Positions 1-6,574 of a stretch of DNA of 7,169 nt are shown here, one piece after another. How positions within the stretch are numbered: position 1 is the first letter of the stretch; the number at the start of each line of letters is the position of its first letter. The stretch lies in contig CALJKR010000017.1 of the NCBI GenBank assembly GCA_937974555.1, positions 1 to 7,169 of the forward strand, in the 5' to 3' direction. The notes beneath the pieces were generated by a model. The model ran no database searches and was not told the DNA's origin. It saw only the letters and a program-made list of their open reading frames with translations. The DNA comes from an uncultured Flavobacteriales bacterium. GTDB taxonomy: Bacteria > Bacteroidota > Bacteroidia > Flavobacteriales_D > Sanyastnellaceae. A program made the translations under genes and the position numbers.

Positions 1-1605
1 TTTATTGCCATTGATGGAGAGCGTAGAGTAAAGGGCCTCTATTTGCTCCCAGAAAGAATAATCCACTTTCAATGAAGGATCGAGAACATAGGCTTGAGCG
101 CTATTGTCAAAACGTTCATTGTCGTAGGTTGAAGTGTATTCACGCAATGAGAATCGTCTTCCCATTTCCAACTTGTACTTTTCATTCAACTTGGAAACAA
201 AGTCCATTTGAAATGTATACAATTGTTGCGCAACGCCACCATATTGGGTCCAGATTGAAGGCGCAGCATTAGAATATATGTTTCGATAATCACCATCGAA
301 ATTGGATGAAATGCGGTTGTAATTGAAGTCTGCCGTTAGCTCTGTACCTTCTTTGGTGAATATATGTTTGTACAAAACACTTGAACCTATGTTTTTAAAT
401 TCGCGATTGGTTTTGGAACGACGATAATACTCACCATTGGTCAATGATGTGGCGTCCAAAGTATCTACATCCACATGCAAACTGTCGTCTGGACGAAAGG
501 CTCCTTTGTTGATGCTCTCAGAAAAAGTGATGGTATTTCGATTGTCTATAAACCAGTCCAACCCAGCGCTGGCTCTTGAGAAATAACCATTGTTAATGGA
601 TGTTTGGTATTGATCGGAAACCAAAGGTAATTTTCCAAGGTCCTCACGTGTTGTATTGGCATATGACAAACTGCGTCTTTGATTCAAATTGGCATTCACG
701 AAGAAATTCACTTTGCCTTGACGTATGTTGAAATCAATACCGCCATTGTAGCGGTATTTGTCATTGAATGCAAAGCCAGATTTGGGCGGAACGGTATTGA
801 TACCTCCTCGCACACTGCCGTTGTATCCTCTCCCCCTGTTTTGCTTCATTACTATATTGAGTATTCCGCCACCACCGCCAGAGGCATCATATTTTGCGGA
901 GGGGTTTGTGATGATCTCAACACGTGAAATAGCGTCAGCAGGTATTTGGTCAATGGAAAGCGTAGTGGGTCTACCATCTACAAAAATTTGAGGAGCGGTA
1001 TTTCTCACGCTGACGTTCCCGTCTTGATCTACCTGAACAATGGGGATATTGCGCAGAACATCCTCCGCGGTACCACCCGTGTTAACAGCATTTTTTTCGA
1101 CATCGTAAATGCTTTTATCAAATTCTTTTCTAAAACCATTTTCATCTTTGATTTCAAGTGTGCTGCTGATGGTAGGAAGAAGTTTGATATTGCCCAAATC
1201 TTTTTCAATAGGCGGTTGTCCTGGTTGAATCGTAAAACTAAAATTCTTCTTGTTGTAACCGATCAAAGACAGTTCGATGATTACGGGTCGACCCACTGGG
1301 ATTTTGTCGATACTAAAATCTCCATTGCGCTCGGTCAGTGCACCATTGATCAACTTGTTACGCTCATCTGTTATTCTAACCACGGAATATTCCAGCGCTG
1401 CATTTGAAATGGTATCCACAATTTTTCCATAGACTCGTGCGGTAATGTCCAAGGCGGGAACACCACCACGTCCTCGTCCTCCAGTTCCATTGTTGCTGCC
1501 ACCATGAGGAGGTTGGGCATAAGAGAAATTGAAAATTAAAACAGCCAGTATGGTTAAGGTATATTTGGTCAGGAGACCATCAACATTTCGTTGTAAAAAG
1601 ATCAT
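1..1605 (-). CDS. TonB-dependent-receptor-type outer membrane beta-barrel protein, N-terminal part (C-terminus beyond window)
   Basis: Translating the minus strand from ATG 1605-1603 gives 535 codons with no stop, still open at base 1, so the C-terminal barrel is missing only because the window ends. Residues 11-30 are a hydrophobic signal peptide ending SYA before Gln31. Residues 35-48 are a Gly/Arg-rich linker. About 55-145 is a carboxypeptidase-regulatory-like (beta-sandwich) domain, with GKIVD, ERNGDFSIDKIPVG and LIGYNKK. About 162-255 is the plug, recognised by KSIYDVEKN, GGTAEDVLRNIP, QVDQDGNVSV, FVDGRPT and a Gly-run before ILNIVMKQ. The rest alternates polar and aromatic residues like barrel strands. 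This matches the outer-membrane-protein beta-barrel family common in Bacteroidota. The usual RG after NVS is replaced by RN, and no clear TonB box is visible. The ligand cannot be told. It stands alone with no SusD-like partner in view. It is the only ATG before the signal peptide and lies just after a -7 box. Confidence 0.9.
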   Translation of the reverse strand, partial: MIFLQRNVDGLLTKYTLTILAVLIFNFSYAQPPHGGSNNGTGGRGRGGVPALDITARVYGKIVDTISNAALEYSVVRITDERNKLINGALTERNGDFSIDKIPVGRPVIIELSLIGYNKKNFSFTIQPGQPPIEKDLGNIKLLPTISSTLEIKDENGFRKEFDKSIYDVEKNAVNTGGTAEDVLRNIPIVQVDQDGNVSVRNTAPQIFVDGRPTTLSIDQIPADAISRVEIITNPSAKYDASGGGGGILNIVMKQNRGRGYNGSVRGGINTVPPKSGFAFNDKYRYNGGIDFNIRQGKVNFFVNANLNQRRSLSYANTTREDLGKLPLVSDQYQTSINNGYFSRASAGLDWFIDNRNTITFSESINKGAFRPDDSLHVDVDTLDATSLTNGEYYRRSKTNREFKNIGSSVLYKHIFTKEGTELTADFNYNRISSNFDGDYRNIYSNAAPSIWTQYGGVAQQLYTFQMDFVSKLNEKYKLEMGRRFSLREYTSTYDNERFDNSAQAYVLDPSLKVDYSFWEQIEALYSTLSINGNK

Positions 1606-1609
1606 TCCA

Positions 1610-1617
1610 CAAAGATA
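1610..1617 (-). promoter_or_regulatory. Putative -7 box (TATCTTTG) of the receptor gene
   Basis: On the minus strand TATCTTTG fits the Bacteroidota -7 consensus TAnnTTTG exactly and ends four bases before the ATG at 1605. A start site the usual few bases downstream of the box would fall at or next to the ATG, so the mRNA would be leaderless or nearly so. A possible -33 element, ATTG at 1634-1637, lies 16 bases upstream of the box, which is shorter than the usual 19-21, so the upstream half is weak. Confidence 0.6.
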
Positions 1618-1639
1618 CAAGGTTGAAGTTGAACAATCT

Positions 1640-1647
1640 TACATTTG
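1640..1647 (+). promoter_or_regulatory. Putative -7 box (TACATTTG) of the aminotransferase operon
   Basis: TACATTTG matches TAnnTTTG exactly and is followed after five bases (ACACA) by ATG 1653. This supports 1653 as the start and predicts a leaderless or nearly leaderless transcript. TTG triplets at 1623 and 1629 are nearer than the normal -33 spacing, so the -33 part is not convincing. The box faces away from the receptor's -7 box with only 22 bases between them. Confidence 0.6.
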
Positions 1648-1652
1648 ACACA

Positions 1653-2861
1653 ATGAAACCCATTCCATTTTCACCGCCCAGGATAGATGAAAAGACCATT
1701 GAAGCAGTTACTGAAGTGCTGCGTTCTGGTTGGATTACAACAGGACCGAAGACTCGATCGCTTGAGGAAAAGATTAAGAATTATATTGGAGGTGGTCCTG
1801 TATTATGCTTAAATGCTTGGACCAATGCCGTTGAGTTAATGTTACGTTGGTGGGGAGTAGGCCCCGGGGATGAGGTGATTATTCCAGCCTATACTTACGC
1901 GGCTACTGCCAACATTGTGATTCATGTTGGGGCTCGTCCCGTTATGATTGATTGTGAAGCGGATGGTTACTTGATGGATTTAAAAAAAGCAGAAGCTGCA
2001 ATCAATAGCAATACCAAGGTCATTATGCCGGTGGATTTCAGCGGCTTGCCGGTGAACTATGAAGAGGTAATGAACATTGCCAAAAGAAATGCGCATCTAT
2101 TCAATTCCAGCAATGTGCTTCAAGCTCAATTGAATCGCATCTTGGTCATTTCTGATGCAGCCCATTCTTTTGGAGCGTTGTACAACCGCAATCCAGTGGG
2201 AAGAGAAGTCGATGTTGCCGCTTTTAGTTTTCATGCCGTTAAGAATTTTACAACCGCAGAAGGAGGAGCATTGGTATTTAATTTACCGGCGCCATTTGAT
2301 AATGAAGTCATTTGGAAGGAAATCAACCGCAAGGCTTTGCATGGACAGACCAAAGATGCCTTATCCAAAACACAGGCAGGTCAATGGCAATATGATATTG
2401 TAGAGGCGGGTTATAAGTGCAACATGACGGATTTGCAGGCAGCATTGGGTTGGGTTGAAATGGATCGCTATGCATTGGATCATTTGCCAAGAAGAAAGAG
2501 CATTGTAGCAAGATACAACCAAGCCTTTCAAGGTTGCTCTTGGGCCATACTTCCCAAAATGAAAGATGAAACAGTGGAGAGTAGTTACCATTTGTATCCA
2601 TTGCGCATCCGTGGCTTCGGAGAAAGCGAGCGCAATGCTTTGATCACGCATTTGGCAGAAATGGGTATATCAACCAATGTTCATTTTCAACCCTTGCCGC
2701 GTTTGAGTTTTTATAAAAACATGGGATTTTTGGAAAGTGATTTTCCAAGGGCGTTTGAGCAATTTTCAAACGAAATTTCCTTGCCTGTTTATTTTGATTT
2801 AACCGATGAGCAGGTAGATTATATTACATCGTCCATCAACGAATACATGCAGCAATTCTAA
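1653..2861 (+). CDS. DegT/DnrJ/EryC1/StrS family PLP-dependent sugar aminotransferase
   Basis: This 402-residue protein is a full-length fold-type I aminotransferase of the sugar-nucleotide group. Such enzymes move an amino group, usually from glutamate, onto a keto-sugar nucleotide in the cytosol. The internal aldimine lysine should be K197 in FSFHAVKNFTTAEGG. D168 in ISDAAHSFGA should pair with the PLP ring nitrogen. T57 lies in the cofactor-phosphate loop, here written NAWTNAVE where most relatives have NSxTAAL or SGTAAL. Further family marks are SGWITTGP (25-32), DEVIIPAYTY (73-82), the long block ALHGQTKDALSKTQ (228-241), and GYKCNMTDLQAALG (253-266). The last two, with an extended stretch at about 143-162, resemble the subgroup often found beside phosphoglycosyl transferases in polysaccharide or glycan loci. 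The ATG was preferred over an in-frame TTG at 1623 because a -7 box lies between them. The stop TAA directly touches the next gene's ATG. The exact sugar substrate is unknown. Confidence 0.93.
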   Translation: MKPIPFSPPRIDEKTIEAVTEVLRSGWITTGPKTRSLEEKIKNYIGGGPVLCLNAWTNAVELMLRWWGVGPGDEVIIPAYTYAATANIVIHVGARPVMIDCEADGYLMDLKKAEAAINSNTKVIMPVDFSGLPVNYEEVMNIAKRNAHLFNSSNVLQAQLNRILVISDAAHSFGALYNRNPVGREVDVAAFSFHAVKNFTTAEGGALVFNLPAPFDNEVIWKEINRKALHGQTKDALSKTQAGQWQYDIVEAGYKCNMTDLQAALGWVEMDRYALDHLPRRKSIVARYNQAFQGCSWAILPKMKDETVESSYHLYPLRIRGFGESERNALITHLAEMGISTNVHFQPLPRLSFYKNMGFLESDFPRAFEQFSNEISLPVYFDLTDEQVDYITSSINEYMQQF

Positions 2862-3446
2862 ATGAAAAGATTGTTGGACATCATGGGGTCTGGTTTGGGG
2901 ATTCTTCTGCTATCTCCTTTGGGTTTCGTTATTGCGATACTCATTTGGAAAGAAGATTATCATTCTCCTTTTTATGTTCAGCAACGAATTGGAAAGGGTG
3001 GTGGAAAATTTAGCATGTACAAATTTAGATCCATGCGGATTCGTAAGGATTTGGATTTGCAATTGACGGTAGGGAATGATTCGAGAATAACCCAAGTGGG
3101 AGCTTGGATTAGAAAATACAAATTGGATGAACTGCCCCAGTTGCTCAATGTTTTGATTGGCGATATGAGCTTGGTGGGTCCGCGGCCGGAAGTAGAGAAG
3201 TATGTCCTTCTATACAATGAGCAACAGCGCCAGGTGTTGAATGTTCGTCCTGGAATTACCGATTACGCCTCCTTGCAATATTTTGATGAGAATCGATTGC
3301 TGGGAGAAAGTCAAAATCCTGAACAAACTTATATCGAGGAAATCATGCCGGCTAAATTGAAAATCAATTTGGCGTATATCCCGAAGGCCGGAGTTGTGGA
3401 GGATATTAAAATCATATTTTTGACGATGAAACGCATTATTTCGTAA
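2862..3446 (+). CDS. PglC-like monotopic phosphoglycosyl transferase (bacterial sugar transferase family)
   Basis: This enzyme moves a sugar phosphate from a nucleotide sugar to undecaprenyl phosphate at the inner face of the cytoplasmic membrane, the first membrane step of O-antigen, capsule or glycoprotein glycan assembly. At 194 residues it is only the catalytic core, like Campylobacter PglC, not the longer WbaP/WcaJ type. It starts KRLLDI (2-7), followed by one hydrophobic segment (about 9-29) with the S18-P19 break of the re-entrant, half-membrane helix. Next come QQRIGKGG (40-47) and YKFRSMR (53-59). D89-E90 in KLDELPQLLNVL is the catalytic dyad, followed by GDMSLVGPRPE (100-110). The tail VRPGITDYASL, NPEQTYIEEIMPAKLKINLAYI and IKIIFLTMKRI is standard. 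It begins immediately after the aminotransferase stop, implying coupled translation and that the aminotransferase helps make its amino-sugar substrate (inference). Confidence 0.94.
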   Translation: MKRLLDIMGSGLGILLLSPLGFVIAILIWKEDYHSPFYVQQRIGKGGGKFSMYKFRSMRIRKDLDLQLTVGNDSRITQVGAWIRKYKLDELPQLLNVLIGDMSLVGPRPEVEKYVLLYNEQQRQVLNVRPGITDYASLQYFDENRLLGESQNPEQTYIEEIMPAKLKINLAYIPKAGVVEDIKIIFLTMKRIIS

Positions 3447-3458
3447 TCTTCTTAGCAC

Positions 3459-3466
3459 GACATTTG
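3459..3466 (+). promoter_or_regulatory. Possible degenerate -7 box (GACATTTG) before the propeller gene
   Basis: GACATTTG differs from TAnnTTTG at the first base only and ends four bases before ATG 3471, the same layout as the aminotransferase promoter. No good -33 element is seen. It may allow separate transcription of the propeller and dioxygenase genes, but the 24-base gap is also compatible with simple read-through. Confidence 0.25.
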
Positions 3467-3470
3467 AATC

Positions 3471-4529
3471 ATGAAAAATATTACTTTATTCATTGGTCTT
3501 TTGGCTTTGTCATGTGTGACAATGGCCCAAGTGGAGGAGCCCATACATTACAAAAAAGAAAAACATTTGAGTAATGTACGACAGCTCACATTTGGCGGGA
3601 ATAACGCAGAAGCTTATTTCAGTCCCGATGGTCAAACATTGATTTTTCAAAGTGATAATGCGAATTGGGGTGTTGGATGTGATCAAATATTTACCCTAAG
3701 ATGGTCTGCCTTGGGCGACTCGACGCGGAAGAAAATGATATCAACGGGAATGGGAAGAACCACGTGTTCATGGTTCATGCCCGATGGCCAACATTTTTTG
3801 TATGCATCTACCCACCAAGGCTCAATCTCATGTCCTCCTGTGCCAGAAAAAAAGCCAGGTCAATATGTTTGGCCCTTGTATGCGGATTACGATATTTATG
3901 TGGCCAACATGGAAGGAGAAATTCAATATCCTTTGACACAATCACCGCGTTATGATGCAGAGGCAACGGTAAGTCCCAAGGGTGATAAAATAGTGTTCAC
4001 CAGCCTTCGCAATGGAGACTTGGACTTGTATACCATGGACATTGATGGTAAGAATGTTCAGCAGATAACCAATACTTTAGGATATGATGGAGGAGCGACA
4101 TTTTCTCCAGACGGTACGCAAATCGTTTGGCGTGCATCACGCCCCACCCAATTGGAAGAGGTAAAAAAGTACAGGGATCTTTTGAGTCAAGATTTGGTAG
4201 AGCCGTCCAATTTAGAAATATATGTGGCCAATACAGATGGAACCAATGCTCGACAAATTACACATCTGGGCAATGCCAATTGGTCCCCAACTTTTACCCC
4301 TGATGGAAAGTCAATTTTGTTTTGTAGCAATTACAAAAGCAACATTGGTTTTCCATTCAATATGTTTTTGGTGAATATCGAATCGGGTAAAGTGGAGCAG
4401 GTGACTTATGATACTGAATTTGATTCTTTTCCAATGTTCTCACCCGATGGTAAACAATTGGTTTGGTGTAGCAACCGAAGAAATGGGAGAACCAGAGATA
4501 CCAATATTTTTATTGCAGATTGGAAATGA
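3471..4529 (+). CDS. Exported TolB-like PD40 (WD40-like) beta-propeller protein
   Basis: This 352-residue protein has a signal peptide (residues 1-19, ending TMA before Gln20), so it is probably periplasmic. Six repeats of the PD40 type follow, each with an xFSPDG-like turn before a hydrophobic strand. The turns are SPDG 51-54, MPDG 103-106, SPKG 168-171, SPDG 212-215, TPDG 276-279 and SPDG 324-327. Strands such as TLIFQSD, KIVFTSLRNGDLDLY and QLVWCSNRR, and companions such as DIYVANMEG, EIYVANTDG and RQIT, are typical of TolB and of the propeller domain of prolyl oligopeptidases. Six repeats fit a single six-bladed propeller with no room for a catalytic domain, so a binding or scaffolding role is likelier than peptidase activity. 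Cys15 sits in a poor lipobox (LALSC), so lipoprotein processing is less likely. The partner is unknown. Its stop overlaps the next gene's start. Confidence 0.88.
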   Translation: MKNITLFIGLLALSCVTMAQVEEPIHYKKEKHLSNVRQLTFGGNNAEAYFSPDGQTLIFQSDNANWGVGCDQIFTLRWSALGDSTRKKMISTGMGRTTCSWFMPDGQHFLYASTHQGSISCPPVPEKKPGQYVWPLYADYDIYVANMEGEIQYPLTQSPRYDAEATVSPKGDKIVFTSLRNGDLDLYTMDIDGKNVQQITNTLGYDGGATFSPDGTQIVWRASRPTQLEEVKKYRDLLSQDLVEPSNLEIYVANTDGTNARQITHLGNANWSPTFTPDGKSILFCSNYKSNIGFPFNMFLVNIESGKVEQVTYDTEFDSFPMFSPDGKQLVWCSNRRNGRTRDTNIFIADWK

Positions 4530-5122
4530 ATTGGTCTGAAGAACAACTGGATTTTTTCGCCGAAAAGAGGTATCTGATTATCGATGACTTTTTATCGTTG
4601 AGTGAAGTAAAGAATTTACGAGAACTCGCTGATACCCGCGTTCTTTCTGGTGAATTTAGAGAAGCAGGGGTTGGTAAGGGAAATGACCAACGAGTTGTAA
4701 AAACCGAAAGAGGAGATTGGATCTGTTGGTTGGAGGAAAATTCGGAAAACGAAGCATTGCAACTTTATTGGAATCGAGTAGAAGAAATCAAACAAATCAT
4801 CAATAGAAATTTCTATTTGGGTTTGAATGAAGTCGAGGCCCACTTGGCCATATACAAAGCGGGTGGATTTTACAAAAGGCATAGTGATCGTCATCAGATT
4901 TCTTCATCCAGACGCATTTCATTGGTGTTGTATTTGAATGAAACATGGCAAGAGTTGGATGGCGGTAAATTGAGAATCTATTTGTCTGATGAATCGGTTG
5001 ATATAGAACCATTGGCAGGTAGAATGGTGGTTTTCACGTCAGAATTAGAGCATGAAGTTTTAACCACATCAGTGAACCGATATTCGATTACCGGATGGGC
5101 CCATCATCGAGAATTGATTTGA
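4526..5122 (+). CDS. 2-oxoglutarate/Fe(II)-dependent prolyl-4-hydroxylase-like dioxygenase (PHD2/SM-20 type)
   Basis: This 198-residue cytosolic protein has the double-stranded beta-helix of 2-oxoglutarate/Fe(II) oxygenases. The iron triad is H119 and D121 (YKRHSDRH) and H176 (ELEHEV). R185 (NRYSITGW), nine residues after the second histidine, should bind the 2-oxoglutarate carboxylate, the same spacing as in human PHD2. Other PHD-type marks are RGDWICWLE (62-70), Y110 in AIYKAGG, Y136 in ISLVLYLN, DGGKLRIY (145-152), DIEPLAGRMVVF (159-170) and W191. The length equals a stand-alone catalytic domain. Bacterial relatives include the Pseudomonas enzyme that hydroxylates a proline of EF-Tu, so a protein proline is a plausible substrate; this is inference. 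The start chosen is ATG 4526, which overlaps the propeller gene's TGA (ATGA), suggesting coupled translation. An in-frame TTG at 4520 would add only two residues. Confidence 0.93.
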   Translation: MNWSEEQLDFFAEKRYLIIDDFLSLSEVKNLRELADTRVLSGEFREAGVGKGNDQRVVKTERGDWICWLEENSENEALQLYWNRVEEIKQIINRNFYLGLNEVEAHLAIYKAGGFYKRHSDRHQISSSRRISLVLYLNETWQELDGGKLRIYLSDESVDIEPLAGRMVVFTSELEHEVLTTSVNRYSITGWAHHRELI

Positions 5123-5170
5123 TTCAAAGAAATAGATAGGAGTGGAAACAATCCTGCTGTATTTTTACCA

Positions 5171-5186
5171 AGTAGTTTTTACTACT
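5171..5186 (+). repeat. Perfect 6-bp inverted repeat (AGTAGT-TTTT-ACTACT) upstream of enolase
   Basis: AGTAGT and ACTACT are exact reverse complements around a TTTT loop, in the 87-base gap between the dioxygenase and enolase genes and 23 bases before the enolase ATG. It could be a small mRNA hairpin or a protein-binding dyad. It is not followed by a T-run close enough to be a good terminator, and it is low in GC. No TAnnTTTG box, Shine-Dalgarno sequence or other clear promoter was found in this gap. Confidence 0.4.
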
Positions 5187-5209
5187 GTTAACACGCTAAT
5201 TTTTTAATT

Positions 5210-6496
5210 ATGAGTACAATAGCGAATGTACATGCCCGTCAAATTTTGGATTCTAGGGGCAATCCAACAGTAGAAGTAGAAGTGATCACAGCAGAAGGCG
5301 TGATGGGAAGGGCTGCGGTACCCTCTGGTGCATCAACAGGAATGCACGAGGCCGTAGAATTGCGTGATGGCGACAAGTCGCGGTACCTTGGAAAAGGAGT
5401 TGAGCGCGCGGTACAAAATGTTGTATCGTCGTTGAACGAAGCTTTGCAAGGCGCTTCAATCTTTGAGCAGAATTTAATAGACCGTGCGATGTGCAGCATC
5501 GATGGATCGGATAACAAAGCCAACTTAGGTGCCAATGCCATTTTGGGCGTATCACTGGCCGTTTCACATGCCGCAGCCAACACTGTGGGCTTGCCATTAT
5601 ATCGTTATGTGGGCGGAGTAAATGCCAACACGTTGCCTATCCCTTTGATGAATATCATCAACGGGGGAGCGCATGCGGACAACAAAGTGGATGTTCAAGA
5701 GTTCATGATTGTTCCTGTAGGAGCAGAGCGTTTCTCTGAAGCATTGCGCATGGGTGCTGAAGTTTTCCATCATCTGAAAGCGGTATTGAAAAAACAAGGC
5801 CATATGACCAATGTGGGTGATGAGGGTGGATTTGCCCCCAACTTGGCCAGCAATGAAGATGCATTGAAAGTGGTGATGCAAGCGATTGAATCAGCAGGTT
5901 ACAAGCCAGGCGAAGACATTTGCATCGCTTTGGATTGTGCATCAACTGAGTTTTACAATGCTGAAAAGAAAATGTATCAGTTGGAAAGCACAGGCGAATC
6001 TTTAACCAGCGCTGAGATGGTTGGCGTATGGGCGGATTGGTGTAAACGTTATCCCATTGTGAGCATTGAAGATGGATGTGCTGAAGATGATTGGGACGGT
6101 TGGAAAATGATGACCGAAGCTTTGGGTGAAAAGGTGCAATTGGTAGGAGACGATTTATTTGTTACCAATGTCAACCGCTTGGCCAAAGGAATCAATGAAG
6201 GAATAGCCAATTCCATTTTGGTAAAAGTGAATCAAATTGGAACCTTGACAGAAACCATTGATGCAGTGAATATGGCGCACAGAGCAGGTTACACCAGCAT
6301 CATGAGTCATCGTTCTGGAGAAACAGAAGATACCACCATTGCAGATTTGGCCGTTGCATTAAATACAGGTCAAATAAAAACGGGTTCAGCTTCAAGAAGC
6401 GATAGGATTGCAAAGTACAATCAGTTGTTGCGTATCGAAGAGCAATTGGGAAAGATGGCCTACTATCCAGGCAAGAATTTTCCTTTTATGCCGTAA
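5210..6496 (+). CDS. eno: Enolase (phosphopyruvate hydratase)
   Basis: Enolase interconverts 2-phosphoglycerate and phosphoenolpyruvate in glycolysis and gluconeogenesis, as a magnesium-dependent cytosolic enzyme. The 428-residue length is normal. The opening VHARQILDSRGNPTVEVEV is diagnostic, with the mobile loop PSGASTG (38-44). The active site appears complete: E164 (VQEFM), E205 (GDEGGFAP), magnesium ligands D242 (IALD), E287 (SIED) and D314 (VGDDLF), the catalytic base K339 (LVKVNQIGT), H367 (MSHRSGET) and K390 (IKTGSASRSD). Cys243 directly after D242 replaces the proline of many enolases, and Cys290 replaces Met or Leu after SIEDG; the first also occurs, as I recall, in other Bacteroidota enolases. 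The gene starts at the first in-frame ATG after an AT-rich leader without a Shine-Dalgarno sequence. It lies 87 bases after the dioxygenase gene, so it may have its own promoter, and it ends before a strong terminator. Confidence 0.98.
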   Translation: MSTIANVHARQILDSRGNPTVEVEVITAEGVMGRAAVPSGASTGMHEAVELRDGDKSRYLGKGVERAVQNVVSSLNEALQGASIFEQNLIDRAMCSIDGSDNKANLGANAILGVSLAVSHAAANTVGLPLYRYVGGVNANTLPIPLMNIINGGAHADNKVDVQEFMIVPVGAERFSEALRMGAEVFHHLKAVLKKQGHMTNVGDEGGFAPNLASNEDALKVVMQAIESAGYKPGEDICIALDCASTEFYNAEKKMYQLESTGESLTSAEMVGVWADWCKRYPIVSIEDGCAEDDWDGWKMMTEALGEKVQLVGDDLFVTNVNRLAKGINEGIANSILVKVNQIGTLTETIDAVNMAHRAGYTSIMSHRSGETEDTTIADLAVALNTGQIKTGSASRSDRIAKYNQLLRIEEQLGKMAYYPGKNFPFMP

Positions 6497-6510
6497 TCTG
6501 TAAATCAGTA

Positions 6511-6530
6511 GATCCGCAAATTTGTGAATC
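6511..6530. repeat. Imperfect 20-bp palindrome downstream of enolase
   Basis: GATCCGCAAA pairs with TTTGTGAATC around the centre at 6520/6521. Eight of ten positions pair by Watson-Crick rules, one is a G:T wobble and one a C/A mismatch. It lies 15 bases after the enolase stop codon, ahead of the terminator. With no loop it looks more like a DNA dyad than an RNA hairpin, and chance is a fair explanation. Confidence 0.3.
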
Positions 6531-6574
6531 GGAAGAACAAAATATTGGAGACGATTCAACAAAAAGTGAATATG

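Noticed and set aside
946..1407. Plus-strand open frame of 153 codons opposite the receptor gene
   Set aside because: It is antisense to well-conserved plug and carboxypeptidase-like sequence and has no recognisable domain, so it is a shadow of the real minus-strand frame.
1623..1652. In-frame TTG extension of the aminotransferase giving ten extra residues
   Set aside because: The extra stretch contains the TACATTTG promoter box and would lie upstream of the likely transcription start. The conserved family N-terminus begins near the ATG at 1653.
3471..3527. Lipoprotein signal (Cys15) in the propeller protein
   Set aside because: The residues before Cys15 (A-L-S) fit the lipobox poorly, whereas TMA before Gln20 is a good signal peptidase I site typical of this phylum.
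5138..5155. Weak AGGA/TCCT hairpin before a T-rich stretch as a terminator for the dioxygenase gene
   Set aside because: The stem is only four base pairs with a ten-base loop, and the T-run is separated from it, so it is too weak to call.
5286..5881. Several minus-strand open frames inside the enolase gene
   Set aside because: They overlap each other and conserved enolase sequence, and look like chance products of codon composition.
5936..6081. Cys243 and Cys290 close to the enolase magnesium ligands as a possible redox-sensitive feature
   Set aside because: Cysteine after the IALD motif occurs, as I recall, in other Bacteroidota enolases, and all catalytic residues are present, so there is no good reason to claim something special.
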